Of a stretch of 11,418 nt of DNA, positions 1 to 6,728 are shown piece by piece. How positions within the stretch are numbered: the first letter of the stretch is position 1; the number at the start of each line of letters is the position of its first letter. The stretch is from Bacillota bacterium. Its GTDB lineage: Bacteria; Bacillota; Clostridia; Christensenellales; UMGS416. Location: NCBI GenBank assembly GCA_023422005.1, contig JAEZSC010000128.1, positions 1 to 11,418 of the forward strand, read 5' to 3'. Under the pieces are notes generated by a model. The model made no database searches. It was not told the DNA's origin and saw nothing but the letters and a program-made list of their open reading frames with translations. Both the position numbers and the translations under genes were made by a program.

Positions 1-533
1 GCCCCAACGACAACGGGCTGACGGCGGCGTGCGTGGAGGCGGCCAAGACCGGCGTGGCGCAGGCCGGCTTTACCTTTGAAGCCTATAAGCTGACCGAGCT
101 GGGCCTGCGGGCCTGCCAGCAGTGCGGAACCGGCTGGGGCCCGTGCCGCAACGAGAACGAGTGCATCCTGCTGGACGGCTTCGCAAAGGTTCATCATGCC
201 GTGCGCCGAGCCCAGGGGCTCATCGTTGTGACGCCGGTCTACTGGGGCGAGATGGCCGAAAGCGCCAAGAACGTGCTGGACCGCATGCGCCGCTGCGAGA
301 CCATGACCCAGGATGGATCGCCGCTTTATGGTATGCCGATGCTGGCTGTGGCAGCCGCCGGCGGCTCGGGCAACGGCACGCTGAGCACGCTGGCGCAGAT
401 GGAGCGCTTCGCCCAGCACGTGGGGCTTCGCCTCGTGGACGCCATCCCTGCCAAGCGCATCAGCCGGGATTATCAACTGCAAGCCATTACCGATGGCGCG
501 AAGGCGCTGTGCGAAATGGCTGAGCAGAAATAG
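1..533 (+). CDS. Flavodoxin-family NAD(P)H-dependent oxidoreductase, 5'-truncated
   Basis: This is the C-terminal part of a flavodoxin-fold (NADPH-dependent FMN reductase / iron-sulfur flavoprotein-like) protein. The frame is open to the left edge: codons from position 3 read PNDNGLTAACVEAA, the usual FMN-phosphate loop and first helix ('SP..NG.T'), so the true start lies upstream. The GTG at 33 is an internal Val codon, not a start. A cysteine-rich stretch, ACQQCGTGWGPC followed five residues later by another Cys, resembles the Cys motif of iron-sulfur flavoprotein-type reductases, and is followed by the typical 'TPVYWGEM' flavin-contact loop and 'AAGGSGNG' loop. The expected role is FMN-dependent electron transfer in the cytoplasm; the substrate is unknown. 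The stop TAG is embedded in the AGGAGG ribosome binding site of rhaB, so the two genes are probably cotranscribed. The family call is firm; presence of an Fe-S cluster is inferred. Confidence 0.85.
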   Translation, partial: PNDNGLTAACVEAAKTGVAQAGFTFEAYKLTELGLRACQQCGTGWGPCRNENECILLDGFAKVHHAVRRAQGLIVVTPVYWGEMAESAKNVLDRMRRCETMTQDGSPLYGMPMLAVAAAGGSGNGTLSTLAQMERFAQHVGLRLVDAIPAKRISRDYQLQAITDGAKALCEMAEQK

Positions 534-537
534 GAGG
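532..537 (+). promoter_or_regulatory. Ribosome binding site of rhaB overlapping the upstream stop
   Basis: AGGAGG begins inside the TAG stop (531-533) of the flavodoxin-family gene and sits 4 bases before the ATG at 542 (counting from the last G of AGGAGG). The overlap ties the start of rhaB to termination of the gene before it. Confidence 0.7.
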
Positions 538-541
538 GGCC

Positions 542-2017
542 ATGGCTGCCAAGAGAACATATCTGGCCTTCGACCTGGGCGCCAGCTCCGGCCGCGCCAT
601 ATTGGGCCGCTTCGACGGAGAGCGGTTGACGCTGGAGGAGCGCCACCGCTTTGCCAATGGCCCGCTTTCGCTCAACGGCCGCCTGTATTGGAACGCGCCG
701 GGCCTGTTTCAGGCGCTGAAGGACGGCCTGGCCAAGTGCGCCGACGCCGCGCCTGACGCCTTGGGCATCGACACCTGGGGTGTGGATTATGGCATCGTGA
801 GTCAGGCCAACGCCTTGGTCAGCCTGCCGGTGCATTACCGTGACAGCCGCACCGACGACATCATGGAGCTGGCCCATTCGCTGGTCGGGGAGGAGCGCAT
901 CTACGGTTCTACTGGCATCGCTCATCTGAAGTTCAACACGCTCTACCAGTTGCTGGCCGCCCGGCGCGCCGGCGAGCTGCCCGAGCGGGGTTCGCTGCTC
1001 TTTATGCCCGACCTGCTTGGCTGGATGCTGACAGGGGAGCGGGGCTGCGAGCATACGATCGCCTCCACCAGCCAGATGCTGGACGCCCGCACCGGCCAGT
1101 GGGACAAAACCCTGCTGGACGCGCTGGGTATCCCGGCGGACCTGCTGCTGCCGGTGACGCCGGCGGGCACGCCACGAGGTGCTTTGAGCGCCGAGGTGCA
1201 GGCCGAGTGCGGGTTGGGTGCGGTGCCCCTGGTGGCTGTGGCCGGCCACGACACGGCTTCGGCCGTGGCAGCGGTGCCGGCGCAATCGTCCTCCTATGCT
1301 TACATCAGCAGCGGCACGTGGTCGCTCATGGGTATTCTGAGCCCCAAACCGCTGATCAGCTCCCGCAGCCAGGCGCTCAACTTCACCAACGAGGGCGGCG
1401 CCGACGGCGGTTACCGGGTGCTCAAAAACATCATGGGCCTGTGGATCATACAGGAATGCCTGCGCCACTGGAAGGCAGAGCAGCCTAGCCTGAACTTCGT
1501 GGAGCTGGTGCGATTGGCCGAGGAGCAGCCTGCGCTGGCGCGCTTCATAGAACCCGACGACGAGCTTTTCTTCCCGCCGGGTGATATGCCCGCGCGCATC
1601 GCGCAATACTGCTCACAGACCGGCCAGAGCGCGCCGCAGGGCATCGGCCAGACCGTGCGCTGCGTGCTGGAATCGTTGGCGCTGAAATACCGCTGGGGCA
1701 TGAACGGCATTGCGGCGCTGAGCGGCCGGCGGCCGGACCGGCTGCACATCGTGGGCGGCGGCTGCCAGAACCGCATGCTCAACCGCTTCACAGCGTCGGC
1801 GCTGAACATGCCGGTTGTGTGCGGACCGGTGGAGGCCACCGCCATCGGCAACCTGCTGGTGCAGGCCAAGGCTTTGGGCGATTTGGGCAGCTTCGACGAC
1901 ATCCGCGCCGTGGTGCGCGCAAGCTTCGATCTGGAAGAAGTGCTGCCGCAGGACGCCTCCGCGTGGGACGACGCCTATGGGCGCTTCCTGACTGTGACCG
2001 GACTGCGCGACGCATGA
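542..2017 (+). CDS. rhaB: Rhamnulokinase (L-rhamnulose kinase), FGGY family
   Basis: The enzyme phosphorylates L-rhamnulose to L-rhamnulose 1-phosphate with ATP in cytoplasmic rhamnose catabolism. At 491 residues it is full length for the family. The N-terminal phosphate-binding loop FDLGASSGR lies at residues 10-18, followed by the sugar-contact segment IDTWGVDYG. GHDTASAV carries the putative catalytic base Asp237. The C-terminal ATPase half has SSGTWSLMG and the rhamnulokinase-typical GGGCQNRMLNR and GPVEATAIGN motifs, which separate it from xylulokinase and glycerol kinase. The ATG at 542 follows a strong AGGAGG. Its stop overlaps the mrnC start by 4 bases (ATGA). No rhamnose isomerase, aldolase or transporter gene is visible in the window, so the partner enzymes must be elsewhere or upstream. 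Specificity for rhamnulose is inferred from family motifs. Confidence 0.93.
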   Translation: MAAKRTYLAFDLGASSGRAILGRFDGERLTLEERHRFANGPLSLNGRLYWNAPGLFQALKDGLAKCADAAPDALGIDTWGVDYGIVSQANALVSLPVHYRDSRTDDIMELAHSLVGEERIYGSTGIAHLKFNTLYQLLAARRAGELPERGSLLFMPDLLGWMLTGERGCEHTIASTSQMLDARTGQWDKTLLDALGIPADLLLPVTPAGTPRGALSAEVQAECGLGAVPLVAVAGHDTASAVAAVPAQSSSYAYISSGTWSLMGILSPKPLISSRSQALNFTNEGGADGGYRVLKNIMGLWIIQECLRHWKAEQPSLNFVELVRLAEEQPALARFIEPDDELFFPPGDMPARIAQYCSQTGQSAPQGIGQTVRCVLESLALKYRWGMNGIAALSGRRPDRLHIVGGGCQNRMLNRFTASALNMPVVCGPVEATAIGNLLVQAKALGDLGSFDDIRAVVRASFDLEEVLPQDASAWDDAYGRFLTVTGLRDA

Positions 2018-2445
2018 GCGACGCAAAGCCAGGATTGTTCACCTTTGAGGGCGCGCCCCCGCAGGATGTGCGCTCTCTGGCCTTCATCGGCGATGCCGTG
2101 TGCCACCTGTATGCCCGGCAGCGCCTGTGCACCGCCGGCGCCAGCAAGGGCCTTACGCCCAGGGCGGTAGCCTTCGCCAGCGCCGCCGGGCAGGCCCGGG
2201 CCTCCGAGCGTATCACCACGCTGCTCAGTGAGGACGAGGCCGACGTTCTGCGACGGGGCCGCAACGCCAAGTGCGGCACTGTGCCCCGAGGCTGTGACCC
2301 GCTGGATTACCGCAAGGCCACGGGCTTTGAGGCGCTGATGGGCTGGCTGTATCTGAAAGGCCGCGCCGCGCGCCTGCAGGAGTTGTTGGACGCGGCCTTC
2401 GCACCGGAGCCTGGTGCAAAAACTACGGAAACGAGTGACCAATGA
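2014..2445 (+). CDS. mrnC: Mini-ribonuclease III
   Basis: This is a 143-residue RNase III catalytic domain without a dsRNA-binding domain, the size typical of Mini-III. In Bacillus subtilis the enzyme matures 23S rRNA by cutting a double-stranded stem near both ends. Hallmarks are LAFIGDAVCHLYARQ (residues 22-36, with the putative metal-binding Asp27), RGRNAKCGTVPRG, DYRKATGFEALMG (with the second acidic metal ligand) and WLYLKG. The ATG at 2014 overlaps the rhaB TGA; the frame is also open upstream to 1819, but that part lies under rhaB and is rejected. The stop overlaps the rlmB ATG by 4 bases (ATGA). Linkage to rlmB is conserved in Bacillota, which supports the call. The residue after the catalytic GDAV is Cys rather than the more usual Tyr. 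Confidence 0.93.
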   Translation: MSDAKPGLFTFEGAPPQDVRSLAFIGDAVCHLYARQRLCTAGASKGLTPRAVAFASAAGQARASERITTLLSEDEADVLRRGRNAKCGTVPRGCDPLDYRKATGFEALMGWLYLKGRAARLQELLDAAFAPEPGAKTTETSDQ

Positions 2446-3197
2446 TGCAAGAGAACACCCCGGAAACCAATTTGCTGGAAGGCAAGAACGCCGTGTGGGA
2501 AGCCCTCAAGGCCGAGAGGCCCATCGAGAAGATACTGCTTTCCAAGACTATAAACCAGGAATCGGTGCGCGGCATCACGGGCTTGGCCCGCGGCCGCAAC
2601 ATCAAAATCGAGTGGGCGCCCAAGGAGAAGCTGGACACATTGAGCACGACCGGCCGCCATCAGGGCGTGCTGGCTGTGTGCGCCGCCCACACCTATGCCG
2701 ATCTGGACGAGGTGCTGGACGGCCTTAAGGACAGCGCCTATCCTCCGCTGATCGTGTTGCTGGATGAGATACAAGACCCCCACAACCTGGGCGCGATCAT
2801 CCGCACCGCTGAGTGCGCCGGCGCACAGGCTGTGGTCATCCCCCAGCACAACAGCGCCGGGCTTACGCCGGCGGCGGGCCGCGCGTCAGCCGGGGCAATC
2901 GAGCATGTGCCCGTGTGCCGCGTGCCCAACCTGGCCGCCGCCATAGAGCGCCTCAAGGAGCGTGGCTTGTGGGTTGTGGGCGGTGACATGGACGGTAAGC
3001 CCGTGTACGAAATCGACCTGACCGGCCCCATCGCGCTGGTCATCGGTTCCGAGGAGCACGGCATCCGCCGCCTGGTGCGCGAGAAGTGCGACCATGTGGC
3101 CAGCCTGCCCATGTTGGGCAAGCTCAACAGCCTGAACGCATCAGTAGCCGCCGGCGTGCTGCTGTATGAGGCCGTGCGCCAGAGGGGGAAGCGCTGA
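2442..3197 (+). CDS. rlmB: 23S rRNA (guanosine 2'-O-)methyltransferase, TrmH/SPOUT family
   Basis: This SAM-dependent ribose methyltransferase has 251 residues, the usual length. In the RlmB family the target is G2251 of the 23S rRNA peptidyl-transferase P-loop. It has an N-terminal RNA-binding domain ('LEGKNAVWEALKAERPIEKILL', cut here to LEGKNAVWEAL, residues 11-21) and a C-terminal SPOUT knot. Knot motif 1 is DEIQDPHNLGAIIRTAE (residues 108-124, with the conserved Asn115 and Arg121); motif 2 is LVIGSEEHGI (from 199); motif 3 is LNSLNASVAAG (from 228). In motif 3 Ala233 replaces the commoner Val, a mild change. Two ATGs (2442 and 2445) are possible; 2442 gives the ATGA overlap with mrnC. 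Its TGA shares one base with the next ATG (TGATG). The family is certain; the exact nucleotide is inferred, and the related TrmH-family protein YacO is the same gene by another name. Confidence 0.92.
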   Translation: MMQENTPETNLLEGKNAVWEALKAERPIEKILLSKTINQESVRGITGLARGRNIKIEWAPKEKLDTLSTTGRHQGVLAVCAAHTYADLDEVLDGLKDSAYPPLIVLLDEIQDPHNLGAIIRTAECAGAQAVVIPQHNSAGLTPAAGRASAGAIEHVPVCRVPNLAAAIERLKERGLWVVGGDMDGKPVYEIDLTGPIALVIGSEEHGIRRLVREKCDHVASLPMLGKLNSLNASVAAGVLLYEAVRQRGKR

Positions 3198-3445
3198 TGC
3201 AGTGCGGATGCCCACAATGCGGCGCTCTGATGGCCCAGGTGGACAAAGGTCTGGACAGCGCCTGCCGGTGCCCCTGGTGCGCCCACGAATGCCGCGCCTG
3301 TATGGGGCGGGAGCGCGGGGCGGACAAGGTGCTGCGCCGCGGCATGAGCGCCGACGAATGGGAGCTGCTGCTGGACCGCCGCAGCCGCGAGGACGAGGAA
3401 AATAAAGAGTTTTCCCCAATTGTTTTTCCCATACATCTGGCATAA
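3197..3445 (+). CDS. Small zinc-ribbon-like protein, function unknown
   Basis: This 82-residue protein starts one base inside the rlmB stop (TGATG), so it is probably translated by re-initiation. Its N-terminal half carries eight cysteines: C3, C5, C8, then C23, C25, C28, C32 and C35. The two clusters have the form C-x-C-x2-C and C-x-C-x2-C-x3-C-x2-C, with His30 between. That arrangement could bind one or two zinc ions as a rubredoxin-knuckle type ribbon. The C-terminal half is charged and probably helical (SADEWELLLDRRSREDEE). The last dozen codons overlap a promoter for the next gene. Many Bacillota have the NYN-domain ribonuclease gene rae1/yacP after rlmB; this protein is not related to it. 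An RNA- or ribosome-linked role is a guess from location only. I do not recognise a named family. Confidence 0.72.
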   Translation: MQCGCPQCGALMAQVDKGLDSACRCPWCAHECRACMGRERGADKVLRRGMSADEWELLLDRRSREDEENKEFSPIVFPIHLA

Positions 3446-3448
3446 AAT
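3420..3448 (+). promoter_or_regulatory. Candidate sigma-A promoter of the GH4 gene
   Basis: A -35 TTGTTT (3420-3425) and -10 TAAAAT (3443-3448) are separated by exactly 17 bases. The -35 lies in the last codons of the zinc-ribbon gene and the -10 contains its TAA stop. The expected transcript start is about 3455, leaving a leader of roughly 30 bases with an AGGAGG at 3472-3477 before the ATG at 3484. The AT-rich patch stands out in otherwise GC-rich sequence. Confidence 0.6.
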
Positions 3449-3483
3449 CGTTGTGACATATTCAAAACTTCAGGAGGATCCGT

Positions 3484-4779
3484 ATGAAGATCACCTTTAT
3501 GGGTGCAGGCTCCACGGTTTTCGCCAAGAACGTGCTGGGCGACACGATGCTGACCCCGGCGCTGGCCGACAGCCACATCGCCCTGTTCGACATCGACCCG
3601 GTACGCTTGGACGATTCGCTGCGCATGCTGCAGAACATCAACCGCAACCACGGCGGCAAGGCCGAGGTCGTGGCCTATCATGACCGCAAGGAGGCGCTGC
3701 GCGGCGCCAACTTTGTCATCAACGCCATTCAGGTGGGCGGCTATGACCCCTGCACGATCACCGACTTCGAGGTGCCCAAGAAGTATGGCCTGCGCCAGAC
3801 CATCGCCGACACATTGGGCATCGGCGGCATCTTCCGCGCCCTGCGTACGATCCCCGTGATGATGGACTTCGCCCAGGACATGCACGACGAATGCCCCAAC
3901 GCGTGGTTCCTCAACTATTCCAACCCCATGGCCATGCTGACCGGCGCCATGCTGCGTGGCACGCCCATCAAGACCGTGGGCCTGTGCCACAGCGTGCAGG
4001 GCTGCACAGAAGGCCTGCTGCGGGGCCTGGACATGGACTATGACGATCAGGTGCAATGGAAGATCGCCGGCATCAACCACATGGCATGGCTGCTGGAGGT
4101 TACCCGCGACGGCGTGGACCTGTACCCCGAGATCAAGCGCCGGGCTGCCGCCCGTACCGATCGCCACCACGACATGGTGCGCTATGAGATCATGAAGCAG
4201 TTTGGCTTCTATGTGACCGAATCCAGCGAACACAACGCCGAGTACATGCCCTATTTCATCAAGAACCGCTATCCCGAGCTCATCGAGCGTTTCAACATCC
4301 CGCTGGACGAGTACCCCCGCCGCTGTATCAACCAGATCGAGGGCTGGAAGAGCATGCGCGACCAGCTGGTAAACGACACGACGCTGGAGCACGAGCGCAC
4401 CCACGAATACGCCAGCTACATCATGGAGGCCATGGTCACCAACAAGCCCTACAAGATCGGCGGCAACGTGCTCAACCATGGCAGCATCCCCAATCTGCCG
4501 GCCAAGGCCTGCGTGGAGGTGCCCTGCCTGGTGGATGCCAGCGGTGTTACGCCGACCTTCGTGGGCGACCTGCCCGAGCAGTTGGCGGCGCTCAACCGTA
4601 CCAACATCAACGTGCAGCTGCTGACCATCGAGGCGGCGCTCACCCGCAAGCGCGATGCCATCTACCACGCCGCCATGCTGGACCCCCACACCGCGGCGGA
4701 GCTGTCCATCGACGACATCCGCAGCCTGTGTGACGATCTGATCGAGGCCCACGGCGATTGGCTGCCCAAGTATAACTGA
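3484..4779 (+). CDS. melA: Glycoside hydrolase family 4, probable alpha-galactosidase (MelA-like)
   Basis: GH4 enzymes hydrolyse glycosides by an NAD+-dependent redox/elimination mechanism that needs a divalent metal. At 431 residues the protein is full length. It opens with the dinucleotide-binding GAGST loop (residues 7-11), then has DTLGIGGIFRALRT, the NYSNPMAM segment (144-151), GLCHSVQG with the metal-ligand Cys168 and His169, and INHMAWL with the second ligand His199. The CHSV form is shared with MelA-type alpha-galactosidases and some alpha-glucosidases, while 6-phospho-glycosidases of GH4 carry other residues here, so an unphosphorylated alpha-galactoside is the best guess for substrate. 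ATG 3484 follows AGGAGG by 6 bases. The gene appears monocistronic: it has its own promoter upstream and a stem-loop downstream. No transporter is adjacent. The family is certain; the sugar is inferred. Confidence 0.88.
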   Translation: MKITFMGAGSTVFAKNVLGDTMLTPALADSHIALFDIDPVRLDDSLRMLQNINRNHGGKAEVVAYHDRKEALRGANFVINAIQVGGYDPCTITDFEVPKKYGLRQTIADTLGIGGIFRALRTIPVMMDFAQDMHDECPNAWFLNYSNPMAMLTGAMLRGTPIKTVGLCHSVQGCTEGLLRGLDMDYDDQVQWKIAGINHMAWLLEVTRDGVDLYPEIKRRAAARTDRHHDMVRYEIMKQFGFYVTESSEHNAEYMPYFIKNRYPELIERFNIPLDEYPRRCINQIEGWKSMRDQLVNDTTLEHERTHEYASYIMEAMVTNKPYKIGGNVLNHGSIPNLPAKACVEVPCLVDASGVTPTFVGDLPEQLAALNRTNINVQLLTIEAALTRKRDAIYHAAMLDPHTAAELSIDDIRSLCDDLIEAHGDWLPKYN

Positions 4780-4791
4780 TTTCTAAAGCAA

Positions 4792-4827
4792 AAGAGCCAG
4801 CCGTTTGATGGAAATCGGCTGGCTCTT
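4792..4827 (+). terminator. Stem-loop terminator after the GH4 gene
   Basis: A perfect 12-bp inverted repeat, AAGAGCCAGCCG (4792-4803) and CGGCTGGCTCTT (4816-4827), encloses a 12-base loop that starts 12 bases after the GH4 stop. It is followed by GGTCTTTCC, only a weak T-run, so it may terminate incompletely or protect the 3' end. Because the arms begin with AA and end with TT, it could also act weakly in the opposite direction. Confidence 0.7.
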
Positions 4828-4864
4828 GGTCTTTCCCTATCCAAAGAAAGGTGAGAACTCCGTT

Positions 4865-5848
4865 ATGACCGGAGACTGCAGAGCGGACATCATTGGGTTG
4901 GCGCGGCAGCTGTATGAGAAGACTTCCAGCGGTCTGGTCCGGCATAAGCTGATTCACAGCGGCATGTACCAGGCATCGGACCGGGAGAGGGAAGAGGCGC
5001 TTCAACGCGCGCTGGAGAGCAAGTGGGTCAAGGAGCTGCAGGCGGAGCAGCGTGCCGACGGCAGCTGGGGCAGGTTCCACACGCAGGATTCCAAGACCCA
5101 GCAGAAGTGTGAAACCACAGAGCGGGCCGCGTGGCGCGTACGCTCTCTTGGCATCGGGCGCGGCACGGCCATCGTGGATACCCTCTGCGCCTACATGGAA
5201 ACCTTGCTGAATGATCTGTCGCTATGGCCCGACGCATGGGAAAAGAACAAACCCTTCCGACCGGCGGTGCCACTGTTCATCGCGTCCAAGCTGTCCATCT
5301 TTGGCTCGGAAGACCAGCAGTTTCAGGCGATTCGAGACCAGTGGATCTCCATTCTGAACGCCGGGTTCTCACAAGGGATCTATTCACGAGAGAGCGTCGA
5401 CGCCAGAGCCACGGAGCTCCTGGGCATTGAGATTCAGAAGACCTACATTGCTTTAAATGGGATCAACAACCTTCTGCTGTTATCCAACCACGCCGATCGG
5501 ATTGCCGGCGATGTTCAGCGGGCTTATCTGAAATGGCTGCATGAGTTGGGTGATTCGATTCAATATACCTCTGTCAGCCTGAGCCTGCAGCCGGAAGCGC
5601 TGGTCGGCACCGCCCGCATGCAGGATTATCTGTGGGTGCTGGGGATGGTTTCCAGACTGCACGGGTTCCGTGAGGAGTTTGCCGCGGAACTGGAATGGCT
5701 GCGCAGCCGGCAAGGTGGCGACGGCCTCTGGGACTTTGGCTCCAAGCTCACCGGGTTTAGGCTGTCTGATAACTGGCGAAAGGACATCGACCGTAAGATC
5801 GACCAGACTTTGCATGTGCTGACCATATTCCAGAATGCCATGCGCTAG
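4865..5848 (+). CDS. Uncharacterised protein with terpene-cyclase/prenyltransferase-like (QW-type) repeats
   Basis: This is a 327-residue, largely helical protein with no signal peptide or membrane segment. Two stretches resemble the QW motif of alpha/alpha-toroid proteins (squalene cyclases, protein prenyltransferases): LQAEQRADGSWGRF (residues 58-71) and WLRSRQGGDGLWDFG (278-292). The acidic DXDD or DDXXD catalytic signatures of terpene cyclases are not visible, so a structural or binding role, or a different enzyme, is possible. The ATG at 4865 is chosen because AAAGGTGAG (4847-4855) sits 9 bases before it; an upstream in-frame ATG at 4805 lies in the terminator stem-loop and is rejected. 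Base and codon use look less GC-biased than the neighbours (for example TTA, ATT and AAA codons), which may indicate transfer. No own promoter was obvious. The gene converges on the activation-domain gene, with overlapping stops. Function unknown. Confidence 0.8.
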   Translation: MTGDCRADIIGLARQLYEKTSSGLVRHKLIHSGMYQASDREREEALQRALESKWVKELQAEQRADGSWGRFHTQDSKTQQKCETTERAAWRVRSLGIGRGTAIVDTLCAYMETLLNDLSLWPDAWEKNKPFRPAVPLFIASKLSIFGSEDQQFQAIRDQWISILNAGFSQGIYSRESVDARATELLGIEIQKTYIALNGINNLLLLSNHADRIAGDVQRAYLKWLHELGDSIQYTSVSLSLQPEALVGTARMQDYLWVLGMVSRLHGFREEFAAELEWLRSRQGGDGLWDFGSKLTGFRLSDNWRKDIDRKIDQTLHVLTIFQNAMR

Positions 5849-6537
5849 CTCTGCTTTTCCCCCATCAACCTCTCAAACTCCCCCGCGTCAAAGGGCACCC
5901 GCCGGCCGGTGCAGGCCTTGCGGTTGCACAGGCGGCACTCCTGATAGTCATCCTCGCTCTGGAAGGCCAGGCCGCTCAGGGTCTTGGTGGGCAGCATCAG
6001 GCAGCTGTCGGTCAGTTGCACGCCGATCAAGGCCTCCACATCGCCGATCAACGCGAATAGTTTCGGCTGTTCGCTCAGCGGCCAATCGGGCAGGGAACCG
6101 GGATTCATCACCGAGAACTGCCCCAGGCCCACAACCTCGGTCAGGTGGCGGTTCAGATAATCGTTGGCCTGGGCCAGCATCAGCTCCTTGATCGTGTCCA
6201 GCCACCACACCTGCACCATGTCGTCCAGCCCGCGGCCGAAGTCGTCGATCTCGGTGCCGCAGGTTACCACGTAGGGGAAGGCACGGTGCACATTTGCCAG
6301 GTTGCGGGGCATCAGGCGGCTCTCCAGCGGGATGTCGTCCAGCTCCAGAAAGTCGTCGCCGCGACCGGTCACCAACGCCGTGGCGTAGACAGCCTTGGGC
6401 CGGGCCACGGCCAGCGCCTGCTGCAGCAGCTGCTCCAGGTCCTCATAAGCGGCGGTACCCGGCCGCACGCGCACGGCGGTGGCGGCATCCGCCGCACTGA
6501 GTGAAAGAGGAATGCGATCCAGAACGACAGCTTCCAT
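5845..6537 (-). CDS. Vitamin B12-dependent methionine synthase activation-domain protein
   Basis: This stand-alone protein resembles the C-terminal reactivation domain of cobalamin-dependent methionine synthase (MetH), which binds SAM and remethylates oxidised cob(II)alamin. Diagnostic segments are MNPGSLPDWPLSEQPKLF (the family's SAM/cobalamin-facing loop) and GVQLTDSCLMLPTKTLSGLAF. It ends in a Cys motif, C-x2-C-x4-C (C201, C204, C209), then GRRVPFD, which could hold a metal. In many Clostridia MetH lacks this domain and a separate protein supplies it; that is the probable role, although metH is not in the window. The start at 6537 gives 230 residues and has AAAGGG 8 bases upstream. An ATG at 6561 would add eight residues but has only a poor ribosome binding site. 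It has its own promoter at 6600-6628. Confidence 0.88.
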   Translation of the reverse strand: MEAVVLDRIPLSLSAADAATAVRVRPGTAAYEDLEQLLQQALAVARPKAVYATALVTGRGDDFLELDDIPLESRLMPRNLANVHRAFPYVVTCGTEIDDFGRGLDDMVQVWWLDTIKELMLAQANDYLNRHLTEVVGLGQFSVMNPGSLPDWPLSEQPKLFALIGDVEALIGVQLTDSCLMLPTKTLSGLAFQSEDDYQECRLCNRKACTGRRVPFDAGEFERLMGEKQS

Positions 6538-6599
6538 GGCAGAGTCCCTTTCCAAGAACATCTCATAGGATGGATTTGGCCGAGTATTCAGCAGACCCT

Positions 6600-6628
6600 A
6601 TAATAACGCGCCAGCCGCCGCCATGCAA
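6600..6628 (-). promoter_or_regulatory. Sigma-A promoter of the B12 activation-domain gene
   Basis: Read on the minus strand, -35 TTGCAT (6628-6623) and -10 TATTAT (6605-6600) are separated by exactly 17 bases. The -10 matches the consensus at five of six bases and the -35 at four of six. The predicted transcript starts near 6593 and has a leader of about 55 bases to the ATG at 6537. No cobalamin riboswitch fits in so short a leader. Confidence 0.65.
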
Positions 6629-6728
6629 TGCCCGCCGCCGGCTACGGCAGCATCGGCGTCATTGGCGCAAAAATGGGCAAGAATACTTTGAAGGCAGCCG
6701 TCGCGTAAATGCGCCTGTATCGGTGTGG
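6629..6728. other. Spacer between two divergent promoters, no gene seen
   Basis: This stretch lies between the -35 elements of the divergent activation-domain and cyclophilin genes. It contains a GC-rich run (CCCGCCGCCGG) and a 26-codon ATG frame (6628-6708) with no ribosome binding site, which I do not call. It is the natural place for a regulator to act on both genes, but no clear operator stands out in it. Confidence 0.4.

Noticed and set aside
473..1606. Open frame of 377 codons on the minus strand opposite rhaB
   Set aside because: Low-complexity Arg/Gln/His/Ala-rich translation typical of antisense to a GC-rich gene; rhaB accounts for the region.
3443..3456. Possible catabolite-response (cre) element, TAAAATCGTTGTGA, at the GH4 promoter
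   Set aside because: About four of fourteen positions disagree with the cre consensus as I know it, and the match is driven by the -10 hexamer itself.
3124..4752. Open frame of 542 codons on the minus strand opposite the GH4 gene
   Set aside because: It is an antisense shadow of a GC-rich gene. Its product is His/Val/Gly-rich with no recognisable domain, while the plus-strand frame has all GH4 motifs.
4805..4864. Upstream in-frame extension (ATG at 4805) of the QW-repeat protein
   Set aside because: It begins inside the loop of the GH4 terminator and has no ribosome binding site; the ATG at 4865 has a good one.
6538..6599. Cobalamin riboswitch before the B12 activation-domain gene
   Set aside because: The predicted leader is about 55 bases, far too short for that aptamer, and no B12-box-like sequence was seen.
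6628..6708. 26-codon ATG frame in the divergent promoter region (MPAAGYGSIGVIGAKMGK...)
   Set aside because: There is no Shine-Dalgarno sequence, it starts on the -35 of the divergent promoter, and it shows no recognisable homology.
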